Assembly (NCBI RefSeq): GCF_010550695.1
Contig: NZ_JAAGOB010000010.1
Coordinates: forward strand, 158,789-222,788
Length of the DNA: 64,000 nt
Direction: 5' to 3'
DNA from: Phytoactinopolyspora alkaliphila
GTDB lineage: Bacteria > Actinomycetota > Actinomycetes > Jiangellales > Jiangellaceae
Part shown: positions 35,620 to 44,661 of the stretch, one piece after another
How the letters are laid out: every line of letters starts with the position of its first letter
How positions within the stretch are numbered: the first letter of the stretch is position 1
Position numbers and translations under genes: made by a program
The notes under the pieces: model-generated
What the model was told of the DNA's origin: nothing
Database searches by the model: none
The model's input: the letters and a program-made list of their open reading frames with translations, nothing else

Positions 35620-36825
35620 TCAACGGACCTCCAGTTCCAGTGCGTCCAGTGCGTCGGCGAGGCGGACGAGGCCCGCGTCGTCGGTGGGTTCGGGACCGTC
35701 GAGCATGTCCGCGACGGCCGCGGTATCGATGGTGGTTCTCCTGCTGACCGCCTCGGCGACGGCGACTGCCGACGCACTCGCCGGTAGCCCGAACCGGTGT
35801 GCGAGCCGCCGCTGTGCGGCCTGCCGCAGAACGGCGGCGGCATGACCGCGCGAGCGTCCGCGACGGTACAGTCTCGCGCGACCCTCGGTGGTCTCGGCGG
35901 CACGCACGACGACGGGCAGGGGCTCGGTGACCACCGGCCCCAGGCGGCGCGCCCGCCACCACGCGGCGATCAGCGCAGCGATCACGAGTTGCCAGGCGAC
36001 CGGCCCTACCCAGCCGGGCAGCAGTTCGATGAAGCTGCGCTCCTCGGCGGCACTCGTCTCGAAGCTGGGCTGATACCACGTGAGCTGCTCTCGCGCCCCG
36101 AGCAGGCCGAGCGCCAGTGCCGCATTGCCGTCCTCGTCGAGATGCCGGTTGGTCAGGGGCGCGCTGCTACCCAGGGCGACCAGCTGGCCGCCGCCCCGGT
36201 GTGTGCCGGAGAGCAGCGTGGCGGTATCGCCGACGAGGTAGCAGCCGGTGGCTTCCGCGGGCCCCTCGTAGCGGATCCCGCCGAGGCTGGCGCTTCCGGC
36301 GCGCTGCGCGGCCGGAAGGTCGCACCCGGGTTCCAGGACGCTTTCGGCGCCTTGTCCGGCGACGACGACATCCGCGGAGAACTGGTCCGGCCGGCTCGGC
36401 TGGACCAGGACGATGTCGGCGCCCGTGGCCGTCAGCCGGTCGATCTGCTCGGGCAGCAGCCGGTCCGGCTCGGTGACGAGAAGCGTGCCGCCGTCCTCGC
36501 TCGCCTCCACGGCGTCGGCGACGGTCCGCACGGGCGTCACCTCGACGCCCTGGCCCTCGAGCAGCCGTACGACGGCGCGTGCACCGCTGATGTTGACGCC
36601 GTCCGGATCGAGATAGCCACGACTGGTCTGGTCCGACAGGACGGTGAGCACCACAGCGAACAGGATCAGGGCCGCTCCGACGACGACCGGGAAACGCCAG
36701 CGGGCCCATCGCTGGCGCAGCGTGGGGTCGATCGGGCGGTCTGTCGCGGCGGGATCGTCGACGACGGCGTCCTGAACGGCGGTGTCCTCGACGGCACCGG
36801 CCGCTGCGGCGGCGGGGGGCGTCAC
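35620..36825 (-). CDS. DUF4350 domain membrane protein
   Basis: A 401-residue protein with a membrane helix near residues 48-68 (FPVVVGAALILFAVVLTVLS), an extracytoplasmic DUF4350 domain (about 75-270; GTLLVTEPDRLLPEQIDRL is typical), and a second helix near 290-310 followed by a cytoplasmic tail rich in arginine. Function unknown; it is regularly found in MoxR/DUF58 operons. The GTG at 36825 overlaps the DUF4129 stop (GTGA), so translation is coupled. Confidence 0.86.
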   Translation of the reverse strand: MTPPAAAAAGAVEDTAVQDAVVDDPAATDRPIDPTLRQRWARWRFPVVVGAALILFAVVLTVLSDQTSRGYLDPDGVNISGARAVVRLLEGQGVEVTPVRTVADAVEASEDGGTLLVTEPDRLLPEQIDRLTATGADIVLVQPSRPDQFSADVVVAGQGAESVLEPGCDLPAAQRAGSASLGGIRYEGPAEATGCYLVGDTATLLSGTHRGGGQLVALGSSAPLTNRHLDEDGNAALALGLLGAREQLTWYQPSFETSAAEERSFIELLPGWVGPVAWQLVIAALIAAWWRARRLGPVVTEPLPVVVRAAETTEGRARLYRRGRSRGHAAAVLRQAAQRRLAHRFGLPASASAVAVAEAVSRRTTIDTAAVADMLDGPEPTDDAGLVRLADALDALELEVR

Positions 36826-37472
36826 CGGGGCACCGCCGGCATCGCCGGTTCGGCGGCGGTGTGCTGTGGACGGGCGCTGCGCACCGCCTCGTCGAGCTCG
36901 CGGAGGGCGTCGTCGTCGGCCTGCGTCGCGGACCGGTCGCCGTACAGCACCTGATCGAAGGTGCGAGCGCCGTGGTCCAGCTGGGCGGCCAGTTGCGGCA
37001 GCCGCGCCGCGGCCAGCCGGGCGACCTCGTCCGCCGTCCGGCTGGAACGCACGTCGACGACACCACGCTCGCGCAGGCCTGTGACCACGGCGCGGAACCG
37101 TTCCACCACTGCGGTGTTCCACTCTCCGGCCCGGGCGGCGTTCTCGGCGGCGCTGCGGTGCTCCGCGGCCGTCCGGGGCGTCTCGGAGAAGACCGGCTCG
37201 AAGCGACGTCGCCGCCGCGCCATCGGTCCGGTCCGTACCACGAGCAGGATGATCGCGGCCGCCAGCAGCGCCAGCATGACCACGGTCCCCAGGCCGCCGG
37301 GGATCGTGTCGGCGGCGCCGCTGATCAAGCGCTCGAACTGCTCCAGAATCCACTCGAGGATGCGAGCCGGCAACGACACCTCGGTCTCGTAGCCGGGCCG
37401 GCTCAGCTCCTCGCGGGCCAGATCCCTGGCTTCGTCCCGGTCCAGTTCTATGGGCGTGCTGTGACGGATCAT
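36822..37472 (-). CDS. DUF4129 domain membrane protein
   Basis: A 216-residue protein with one clear membrane helix (GTVVMLALLAAAIILLVV, about 62-80) after an extracytoplasmic stretch. The C-terminal DUF4129 domain contains AGEWNTAVVERFRAVVTGL and later ARTFDQVLYGDRSA, the segment usually conserved in the family. Function unknown; the domain is often attached to transglutaminase-like proteins in other bacteria. ATGA overlap with the upstream gene and GTGA overlap with the next mark it as part of the same operon. Confidence 0.86.
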   Translation of the reverse strand: MIRHSTPIELDRDEARDLAREELSRPGYETEVSLPARILEWILEQFERLISGAADTIPGGLGTVVMLALLAAAIILLVVRTGPMARRRRRFEPVFSETPRTAAEHRSAAENAARAGEWNTAVVERFRAVVTGLRERGVVDVRSSRTADEVARLAAARLPQLAAQLDHGARTFDQVLYGDRSATQADDDALRELDEAVRSARPQHTAAEPAMPAVPR

Positions 37473-38713
37473 CGCGGGCCCGGCGGTGTCCCTTCCGGTC
37501 CGAAACCGCCCGAACGCCCGGGCAGTTCGACGTTGGCCGCCCTGGCCAGTTCGATGTCCAGCGCCTCGCGGCGGATCCGCCGGTCCACGTAGAGCAGCGC
37601 GGTGGCGCCGGCGCTGAAGGGAGCAGTGATGGTGGCGCTGATGATTCCACCCAGAGTGCTGACGACGAGAGCGCCGAAGGACATTCCGGCCATCGTGAAC
37701 ATGTCTCCGTCACCGAGGGTGGCGGGCAGGCTGAACGGGATCCCGATCACTTGCGAGACGATGAAGACGATGATGACCACCAGCAGCAGGATGCCGAAGA
37801 CCCGCCACCACGACCCGGTGACGAGCTGGCCGGACCTGCGCAGGGCCTCGACGACGCCGATAGGCGCCGGGCCGCCGTTTCCGCGGGAGCTGGTCTCCAG
37901 CATCAAAGCCGGCGTCGCGAGCGCGTAGCGCACGTAAAGCCAGATGCCGACGAGCCCGGCTGCCAGGCCGCCCAGGAGCAGGATGGCCAGCGCGGCGTCC
38001 GGGCTGTTGACCGCCAGGAGGATGGACATGATCACGATCAGGAGCAGCGCGCCGCTCCAGATCAAGGTGTAGAGAATTGTCAGCCCGAGTAGCCGCAGCA
38101 GCCGCCCTTTGGCGTGCTGCCAGGTCTCGGCCATGGTCAGGTGATCGCCGATCGCCGCCCGGCCGACGACGACGGTCAGCATGCCGGTGAGGAAGACCGT
38201 GCCTATCCAGGTGACGAACAGCACGATCGCGAGGCCGCCCAGCGTGGTGGCGAGGAACTCGAGCGCCTCCTCCGTGGTGATGTTCTCGTTGAGCTGCTCG
38301 AGGGCGGTCGCCTCGCCGATGATCACCCAGACGAAGATCATGGCGATCAGCTGGGTGATGATCGCGACGGCCGCGGACAGTCCCAGCATGACGCGGGGGT
38401 TGCGGCGGATTGTGGTCACCGCGCCGTCGAGGATCTCACCGACGCCGAGCGGTCGCAGGGGTATGACGCCCGGCTTGACGTCCGGCGGCCGCCACGCCCA
38501 CCCGGGAGCCGATCCCCAGCCGGAAGGCTGGGAAGGCCCGGAGCCCGGCGGCGGCTGCCCCGGGGGTGTCGGTCCGCCGGGGGGAGGGCTAGGAGGGGGC
38601 GGGGCATGGGGAGGAGGAGCGCTCGGAGATCCTGCTGGCTGCTGACCCCCGGGCTGCTCCCAGCCGTGACCGCCAGGATTGCCCCACCCCTGGGGATCGT
38701 CGGTTCCGGACAT
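37469..38713 (-). CDS. Multi-pass membrane protein with proline-rich N terminus (glycerophosphodiester phosphodiesterase membrane-domain type)
   Basis: A 414-residue protein. The first ~75 residues are low-complexity Pro/Gly/Ser (PPPSPPPGGPTPPGQPPPGS). Then comes RPLGVGEILDGAVTTIRRNP, the start common to actinobacterial proteins resembling the membrane domain of glycerophosphoryl diester phosphodiesterases, followed by about six membrane segments. No catalytic domain is present, so a structural or transport role is more likely. The start follows GAAGAGGTACTG. It is the first gene of the minus-strand operon and is divergent from mtrA with a 110-bp gap. Confidence 0.83.
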   Translation of the reverse strand: MSGTDDPQGWGNPGGHGWEQPGGQQPAGSPSAPPPHAPPPPSPPPGGPTPPGQPPPGSGPSQPSGWGSAPGWAWRPPDVKPGVIPLRPLGVGEILDGAVTTIRRNPRVMLGLSAAVAIITQLIAMIFVWVIIGEATALEQLNENITTEEALEFLATTLGGLAIVLFVTWIGTVFLTGMLTVVVGRAAIGDHLTMAETWQHAKGRLLRLLGLTILYTLIWSGALLLIVIMSILLAVNSPDAALAILLLGGLAAGLVGIWLYVRYALATPALMLETSSRGNGGPAPIGVVEALRRSGQLVTGSWWRVFGILLLVVIIVFIVSQVIGIPFSLPATLGDGDMFTMAGMSFGALVVSTLGGIISATITAPFSAGATALLYVDRRIRREALDIELARAANVELPGRSGGFGPEGTPPGPR

Positions 38714-38823
38714 CAGTACCTCTTCCCTTTCTGGCATGCGGACGGCTGCTCGGCAGTGGCCATCATGGCATTTCGAGGGGTGCGTATTCGCAGTTGGTCG
38801 CTGGGAGTGTCACCATATGGACT

Positions 38824-39501
38824 ATGAAGGGACGTGTGCTCATCGTCGACGACGACACCGCGTTGGCTGAAATGCTCGGAATCGTGCTGCGCGGGGAGGG
38901 ATACGAGCACGCCATCGTCACGAACGGTGATGAGGTCATGCCCATTTTCTGGGAGTTCAAGCCCGACCTCGTCCTCCTGGACGTGATGCTCCCGGGCCGG
39001 GACGGCATCGACGTCTGCAAGGAGATCCGGGCGGAGTCCGGTGTGCCCATCGTCATGCTCACCGCGAAGACCGACACGGTGGACGTCGTGGTGGGCTTGG
39101 AGTCCGGCGCGGACGACTATGTCGTCAAGCCGTTCAAGCCCAAAGAACTCGTCGCCCGGGTGCGGGCGAGGCTGCGCCGCACCGAAGAACCCAAGCCGGA
39201 GACGCTGCAGATCGCCGATGTCACCATCGACGTCGCCGGCCACTCCGTCAAGCGCAACGGGCAGCTGGTCTCCCTCACCCCGCTGGAGTTCGACCTGCTG
39301 GCCTGCCTCGCCCGGCGCCCGTGGCAGGTGTTCACCCGCGAAGAGCTACTGGAGAAGGTCTGGGGCTACCGGCACGCCACGGACACCCGGCTGGTCAACG
39401 TCCATGTGCAGCGGCTGCGTTCCAAGATAGAGACCGATCCGGAGCGCCCGGAGATCGTCGTGACGGTGCGCGGCGTCGGTTACAAGGCCGGGACAGGCTA
39501 G
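38824..39501 (+). CDS. mtrA: Response regulator MtrA
   Basis: OmpR-family response regulator of 225 residues controlling cell-wall and cell-cycle genes in actinobacteria. The receiver domain (1-120) has acidic residues in IVDDD, phosphoacceptor Asp53 (LLDVMLPG) and Lys102 (VKPFKP). The winged-helix output domain (about 130-225) ends VRGVGYKAGTG. Sequence and context (mtrB, then lpqB) make the identification secure. ATG 38824 gives the standard N terminus MKGRVLIVDDD; the ribosome binding site is weak. The stop lies 4 bp before mtrB. Confidence 0.97.
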   Translation: MKGRVLIVDDDTALAEMLGIVLRGEGYEHAIVTNGDEVMPIFWEFKPDLVLLDVMLPGRDGIDVCKEIRAESGVPIVMLTAKTDTVDVVVGLESGADDYVVKPFKPKELVARVRARLRRTEEPKPETLQIADVTIDVAGHSVKRNGQLVSLTPLEFDLLACLARRPWQVFTREELLEKVWGYRHATDTRLVNVHVQRLRSKIETDPERPEIVVTVRGVGYKAGTG

Positions 39502-39505
39502 CTGC

Positions 39506-41215
39506 ATGGTCGGGATGCTCGCGCGACCCTGGCAGGCGGTGCGTGGGGCATGGCAGCGGTCCATTCAGGTCAGAGTTCTGACAGCGACGCTCACGCTCTC
39601 GCTCGTCGTCGTCATCCTGCTCGGCGCCACACTCATGCGCCAGATCACCGACGGCCTTCTGCGCGCGAAGGCGGACTCGGCCGTCGCCGAGGTCTCGGGC
39701 GGCGTCGACTTCGCCCAGCGTCACCTCGACGCGGCCGCCGACAACGCCGCCGGATCCTGGAACCCGCAGATCCGTGAGATCGTCGAGCGGCTGGTCAACC
39801 GTGGCGGCCAGCCCGGCGGTGACCCGCTGTACGAGATCGTCCTGCTCGGTTCCGAGGACAATGCCGTGTCCATCACCTCTCACGAGAACGGAGGGGAATG
39901 GGCTCGGCGGATCGTTCCGGAAAGCCTGCGCGAGCACGTGCGCAGTGAGGCGCGGGTGTTCCGTACGTACACCGCCATCCCCGCCGACGAGCCGGAGGCC
40001 GACCCGGAGCCGATCCTCACGGTAGGGGGTCAGGTGACAGCCCCCACGGGCGACGAGTACGAGCTGTATTACCTCTTCCCGCTGACCGAGCAGCAGAACT
40101 CCATCGATCTGGTCCGGACCGCGCTCGTGACGGCGGGCCTCCTGCTGGTGCTGCTGCTCGGTGCGCTCGCCTGGCTCGTGACCCGGCAGGTGGTCACGCC
40201 GGTGCGGATGGCCGCCCGGATCGCGGAGCGCTTCTCCGCCGGGAAGCTTTCCGAGCGGATGGCCGTGCGTGGCCGCGACGACCTCGCCAGGCTGGCCACG
40301 AGTTTCAACCAGATGGCCGCGAGCCTCCAGTCCCAGATCGGCCAGCTGGAGGAGCTCTCCCGGATGCAGCAGCAGTTCGTCTCCGACGTCTCGCACGAGT
40401 TGCGTACGCCGCTCACCACGGTGCGGATGGCTGCCGACGTCCTGCACGAGTCACGCGACGAGTTCGCCCCCGTGGTGCGCAGGTCGGCCGAGCTTCTCCA
40501 GACTCAGCTGGACCGCTTCGAAGCGCTGCTCAACGATCTGCTGGAGATCAGCCGGTTCGACGCGGGCGCTGCTGTTCTGGTGTCCGAGCGGCACGACGTG
40601 CGCGACCTCGTGCACGCGGTGGTCGACGCGGCCGAGCCGCTGGCGGAGCGGAAGGGCAGCCGGATCCTCCTGGATATGCCGTCAGGCCCGTGCGTGGCCG
40701 AGGTCGACGCCCGGCGGATCGAGCGGGTCCTGCGCAATCTCGTCGTCAACGCCGTCGAACACGGTGAAGGCCGGGACGTGACGGTCCGGGTGGCCGCGGA
40801 CGACAACACGGTGGCGGTCGCGGTTCGTGACCACGGTGTCGGTCTGAAACCGGGGGAGTCGTCGCTGGTCTTCCACCGGTTCTGGCGGGCCGACCGGGCG
40901 CGCGCACGCACCACCGGCGGCACCGGCCTTGGTCTGTCCATCGCCCTGGAGGACGCGCGGCTGCACGGCGGGTGGCTGCAGGCGTGGGGCGAACCGGGCG
41001 AGGGTTCGCAGTTCCGGCTGACCCTTCCGAGACGGCCCGACATAGACATCACCTCGTCGCCGCTGGCGCTGGTCCCCGACGACGCCGGCCGCCGGGCCAT
41101 CGAAGCGCCGCACGTGGGCGGACCGTATCGCCAGCTCACGCCAGGCGGGCGCGACGGCGACGAGCCGGTGGCGCCGGCCGGCCTGCCCCGGGAGGTGGGA
41201 CCGCGTGGTGGCTAG
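39506..41215 (+). CDS. mtrB: Sensor histidine kinase MtrB
   Basis: Membrane sensor kinase that phosphorylates MtrA; 569 residues. One membrane helix lies near the N terminus (about 22-45) and a second near 205-230, flanking an extracytoplasmic sensor region of about 160 residues. Then HAMP (about 230-285), the phosphoacceptor His297 in SDVSHELRTPLTT, and an ATPase domain with NLVVNAVEHGEG (N box), VRDHGVGL (G1) and TGGTGLGLSIA (G2). A C-terminal tail of about 50 residues is polar. The 3' end overlaps lpqB by 11 bp, so the lipoprotein partner is translated with it. Confidence 0.97.
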   Translation: MVGMLARPWQAVRGAWQRSIQVRVLTATLTLSLVVVILLGATLMRQITDGLLRAKADSAVAEVSGGVDFAQRHLDAAADNAAGSWNPQIREIVERLVNRGGQPGGDPLYEIVLLGSEDNAVSITSHENGGEWARRIVPESLREHVRSEARVFRTYTAIPADEPEADPEPILTVGGQVTAPTGDEYELYYLFPLTEQQNSIDLVRTALVTAGLLLVLLLGALAWLVTRQVVTPVRMAARIAERFSAGKLSERMAVRGRDDLARLATSFNQMAASLQSQIGQLEELSRMQQQFVSDVSHELRTPLTTVRMAADVLHESRDEFAPVVRRSAELLQTQLDRFEALLNDLLEISRFDAGAAVLVSERHDVRDLVHAVVDAAEPLAERKGSRILLDMPSGPCVAEVDARRIERVLRNLVVNAVEHGEGRDVTVRVAADDNTVAVAVRDHGVGLKPGESSLVFHRFWRADRARARTTGGTGLGLSIALEDARLHGGWLQAWGEPGEGSQFRLTLPRRPDIDITSSPLALVPDDAGRRAIEAPHVGGPYRQLTPGGRDGDEPVAPAGLPREVGPRGG

Positions 41216-42917
41216 CAGGGAGGGAACGCGCCGCCGGTCCGGCGCGATCGCCCTGATCTGTGCGGCAGGCCTGCTGGCCGCCTGTTCGGAGGTGCCGACC
41301 TCGGGCCCCGTTGTCGCCGGCAACCCGGTGCGAGCCCAGGATCCGCTGCCGTACGTGGCGTTCGGAGCAGCCGAGCCGCGGGCGGGCGCCGACCCGGCCG
41401 CCATCGTCGACGGGTTCATCGATGCGATGAGCGCCTATCAGCCCGGCTATGAGATCGCGAAGCTCTTCCTCACCCCGGAGGCACAGGCCACCTGGAACCC
41501 GTCGGCAGGGATCATGGTCCACCGGGGCGCCCGGCCCAGCATCGAGGTGTTCGACGAGACACTCGCCCAGCTGACCATGACGGTGATCGGCGAGGTACGT
41601 GAGGACGGCTCGTTCATCGCCGTGAACCCGGACGGTCCGAACAAGATCGACCTGCCGATGGAGCAGGTGGACGGCGAATGGCGAATCGCCGAGCCGCCCC
41701 AGGGCACCATCATCTCCGAGGACAACTTCGCCCGCGAGTACGAGTCACACAACCTGTGCTTCTACAACCTCGACGGCGAGATGTTCGTCTACGACCCGGT
41801 GTACGTGCCGAAGAGCGGCCAGACGGCCACCCTCCTCACGCAGATGCTGCTGGCGGGCCCGTCGGAGTGGCTGGACCCCGCGGTGCGCACCGCGTTCCCG
41901 GAAGCGACGACGCTCAGCGTGGCCAGCGTGCCGATCGACTCGGGCACAGCCACGGTGGATCTGTCCGACGCCGCGGCGGAGAACACCGACGCGGCGCAAC
42001 GCTCCCGGATGGCTGTGCAGCTCGGCTGCACGCTGTCGGGCCTTCCCGAGGTGAGCCGGGTGGCCATGAACACCGACGGGATCGCGCTCCTGGGTCAGGA
42101 CGAGTCCACCATTGACGCCGTCGTGCTTGAACGTCACGATCCGAACCTCCTCGGCGCGGGCGGCGCGCTCTACGCGATCCGTGAAGGCAGCCTGGTCCGG
42201 GGCGACGGGGACGCGCCGCAACCGGTCCAGGGAGCACTCGGCGTGGCGGAGGACCTCACCGAGGTGGCGGTGGATGCCGGAGGTGGACGAGCCGTCGTCG
42301 TCGCGGGGTTCGGAACGGAGCTGCAGACCGCAGCGGTCGACTCCGATTCTCGCCGCACCATCCTGGAGGGCGCGGGGTTCACGTCGCCGTCGTGGGCACG
42401 GAACAACGTGATCTGGGCGGTCGGCCAGGCAGATTCCGGCGGTCGCCTCGTGGCGATGACGCCGGAGGGCGCCGAGATCGAGGTTCGGGCCGCCGATCTG
42501 GATCAGCGCGACGTGCAGCGCGTGGATGTCTCGCCCGATGGGACGCGGATGGCGCTCGTGGTCGACGGCATCGCCTACCTTGCTCTGGTGGTCGTCGACG
42601 GAGAAGCCCGCGACCACGTGTCGGTCGAGCGGCTGCGCCGGATCGGACCGGACAGCGACGCCCTGGACGTCGCCTGGTCCGGCTCCGAACGAGTGGCATT
42701 GCTGGTGGGGGACGAGGAAGCGGATCCCGAGGTGCTGGTCGTCGACACGTTCGGCGCCGTTCAGGCGTCCCGGGGCACGGTCGTGGGGGCGGTGTTCGTG
42801 GCGGCCGGGGCGGACCAGCGCCTGGTGGTGGCGACGGAGGACGGCATGCTCGTGGAGCACGAGTCCAGAACCCGGTGGATCGAGCTGGGCGAGGGCGGCG
42901 CACCGGCATACCCTTGA
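41205..42917 (+). CDS. lpqB: Lipoprotein LpqB
   Basis: Envelope lipoprotein of 570 residues that modulates MtrB. The signal peptide ends in LLAAC, with Cys27 as the lipidation site. A GerMN-like (sporulation/spore germination) domain lies about 170-300 (GTATVDLSDAAAENTD), followed by a C-terminal beta-propeller-like region (about 320-560). The GTG start lies inside the end of mtrB behind GGGAGGTGGGACC; GTG 41208 is an equally possible start. Order mtrA-mtrB-lpqB is conserved across actinobacteria. The ComF gene follows after 35 bp. Confidence 0.96.
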   Translation: MVASREGTRRRSGAIALICAAGLLAACSEVPTSGPVVAGNPVRAQDPLPYVAFGAAEPRAGADPAAIVDGFIDAMSAYQPGYEIAKLFLTPEAQATWNPSAGIMVHRGARPSIEVFDETLAQLTMTVIGEVREDGSFIAVNPDGPNKIDLPMEQVDGEWRIAEPPQGTIISEDNFAREYESHNLCFYNLDGEMFVYDPVYVPKSGQTATLLTQMLLAGPSEWLDPAVRTAFPEATTLSVASVPIDSGTATVDLSDAAAENTDAAQRSRMAVQLGCTLSGLPEVSRVAMNTDGIALLGQDESTIDAVVLERHDPNLLGAGGALYAIREGSLVRGDGDAPQPVQGALGVAEDLTEVAVDAGGGRAVVVAGFGTELQTAAVDSDSRRTILEGAGFTSPSWARNNVIWAVGQADSGGRLVAMTPEGAEIEVRAADLDQRDVQRVDVSPDGTRMALVVDGIAYLALVVVDGEARDHVSVERLRRIGPDSDALDVAWSGSERVALLVGDEEADPEVLVVDTFGAVQASRGTVVGAVFVAAGADQRLVVATEDGMLVEHESRTRWIELGEGGAPAYP

Positions 42918-42952
42918 CCGACGATCTTGATCGGCGGCACCGGGGTGGTGAC

Positions 42953-43657
42953 ATGACGATGCGGCTTCGTGACCGCTTGGCGGGCGTGGTGGCCGATGGC
43001 GGCGACCTGGTGTTCGGCCGGGTCTGCGCCGGGTGCGGCGAATATCCGGGCCTGTTGTGCGATTCTTGCACCGACGAGCTCGTGGGCCCACCGGCACTGC
43101 GGGAGCTGATCGGGGACGGCGGTGTCCCAGTGGCGGGCGCCGCGTCCTATGCCGGTGTGGTGGGCGGCATCGTGGTGGAGCACAAGGAACGTGGCCGCCT
43201 GGGCCTGAGCCGCCCCCTCGGCGACGCGCTGGCCGTGGCGGTCACCGCGGCCACGGAGGCCGGGTGCACCGGCTGCGCCGGCCGGCAGCTGGCGCTGGTC
43301 CCGGTACCGTCCCGGCGATCCACCGTTCGTGGCCGCGGCCACGACCCGGTGCTCCGGACGGCGCGGCGGGCGGCCTCGGTTCTCCGACGAGCCGGCCAGG
43401 AAGCCACGGTCATACCCGCGTTGCGGCACGCGCGAAAGGTCGCCGACCAAGCCGGGCTCGGGCGCGTGGCCCGCGATGCGAACGTGCGCGGATCGATGGT
43501 GGTTCGTCGCTCGGCGGACCGGTTGCTCGCCCCACGTTGTCCAGTTCTCGTCGACGATGTCATGACCTCCGGGGCCACCTTGCGAGAGTGCGTGCGCGCG
43601 TTCGAAACCGCGGGGCTGACCCCCTGCGCGGCCGCCGTCATCGCCATCGCGACGTGA
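42953..43657 (+). CDS. ComF-family phosphoribosyltransferase-like protein
   Basis: A 234-residue protein of the ComF/GntX family. An N-terminal zinc knuckle (CAGCG ... CDSC, about 23-41) is followed by a phosphoribosyltransferase fold with the PRPP-binding motif VLVDDVMTSGATL near residue 200. In competent bacteria ComF helps DNA uptake; in actinobacteria its function is unproven. ATG 42953 is preceded by GGGGTGGTG. The position directly after lpqB is conserved. It is probably the last gene of the mtrA operon; the hpf gene starts 223 bp later. Confidence 0.9.
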   Translation: MTMRLRDRLAGVVADGGDLVFGRVCAGCGEYPGLLCDSCTDELVGPPALRELIGDGGVPVAGAASYAGVVGGIVVEHKERGRLGLSRPLGDALAVAVTAATEAGCTGCAGRQLALVPVPSRRSTVRGRGHDPVLRTARRAASVLRRAGQEATVIPALRHARKVADQAGLGRVARDANVRGSMVVRRSADRLLAPRCPVLVDDVMTSGATLRECVRAFETAGLTPCAAAVIAIAT

Positions 43658-43880
43658 CCGGGCCGTCCGGCATGCCCGGTGCGGCCACCAGGTCTGCGAA
43701 TGCTGAGGCGTACGTAAGAATCTGAAGAAAAGCCGTGATCAACGTGTACGGGAGGCGACCAGCAGATAACGTTTGGGTATGGCACCCGTTGTCCGAATCG
43801 AAACAGCCGGACCAGCCAGGGTGCTGCTCCGGGCCGTGTCGCGGGTGCCTTGCCGTTGAACCGACACCGGGAGGTTACGA

Positions 43881-44567
43881 GTGGATATTGTCGTCAAGGG
43901 CCGTCACACCGACGTGCCGGAACGCTTCCGCGATCACGTAGCCGACAAACTCACGAAGTTGTCGAAATTCGATCACAAGGTCATCCGCGTAGACGTCGAA
44001 CTGTCCAAGGAGAAGAACCCCCGGCAGTCGGATCAGTCCGACCGAGTTGAACTGACCGTCCACTCCAAGGGCCCGGTCATCCGGGCCGAGGCGGCCGCGC
44101 CGGACAAGCATGCGGCTCTGGATCTGGCCCTGGACAAACTCACCGCCAGGATGCGCAAGGCGGCTGACCGACGGCGGGTTCACCGGGGAAATCGCACACC
44201 GGTGTCCGTGGCCGCCGCGACGGCGTCGTTGAACGGCGTCCTCGACCCCATGCCCGCGCGAGTGCCGGAACAGCCGGTGCCTGAGCCGGCCGAACCGGTG
44301 GTGACGGCAGAACCGGAGCTCGTGCCCGCCGCGCCCGGCATGCCTGAGATAGGCGATGGCGACGATGTCCGCATCGAGCGCAACGGCCCCATGGTCGTGC
44401 GGGAGAAGACCCACAAGGCCACGCCGATGACCCGGGACCAGGCTCTGTACGAGATGGAACTGGTCGGGCACGACTTCTATCTCTTCGTCGACGCCGACAC
44501 GAAGATGCCGAGCGTGGTGTACCGGCGCCGCGGCTACGACTACGGCGTCATCCGCCTCGACGTTTAG
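43881..44567 (+). CDS. hpf: Ribosome hibernation promoting factor, long form
   Basis: Binds idle ribosomes and causes 100S dimerisation; 228 residues, the long form. The N-terminal HPF/RaiA domain (about 1-100) begins MDIVVKGRHTDVPERFRDHV. A flexible Pro/Glu/Ala-rich linker (about 115-165) leads to the C-terminal dimerisation domain, MTRDQALYEMELVGHDFYLF with YRRRGYDYGVIRL at the end. The GTG start follows GGGAGGTTAC. The 223 bp upstream contain no gene; stress-controlled promoters would be expected there but I could not assign one. It is the first step of the conserved hpf-secA neighbourhood, here with three genes inserted. Confidence 0.96.
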   Translation: MDIVVKGRHTDVPERFRDHVADKLTKLSKFDHKVIRVDVELSKEKNPRQSDQSDRVELTVHSKGPVIRAEAAAPDKHAALDLALDKLTARMRKAADRRRVHRGNRTPVSVAAATASLNGVLDPMPARVPEQPVPEPAEPVVTAEPELVPAAPGMPEIGDGDDVRIERNGPMVVREKTHKATPMTRDQALYEMELVGHDFYLFVDADTKMPSVVYRRRGYDYGVIRLDV

Positions 44568-44621
44568 CGCCCTGCAGGACACGAGGTCCGGGGTCGCCCT
44601 CGGCATCAGTGCTTCCGGATA

Positions 44622-44640
44622 GCGGACAGCTTCTGTCCGC
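44622..44640. promoter_or_regulatory. Palindromic operator candidate of the WYL regulator
   Basis: A perfect 8-bp inverted repeat, GCGGACAG-CTT-CTGTCCGC, ends 21 bp before the GTG of the WYL gene. Its size and position suit an autoregulatory operator for the homodimeric regulator; it could also be read as a very short hairpin. Confidence 0.55.
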
Positions 44641-44661
44641 GACCTGTGCGAGCATGGCCGG

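Noticed and set aside
35620-37713. A single long fused DUF4350 protein starting near 37713
   Set aside because: The upstream part is the antisense-type shadow of the DUF4129 gene in another frame; GTG 36825 with GTGA overlap is the natural start.
43658-43880. Stress-sigma promoter (GGGTAT at 43775) upstream of hpf
   Set aside because: No matching -35 element lies at the proper distance, so I could not support it.
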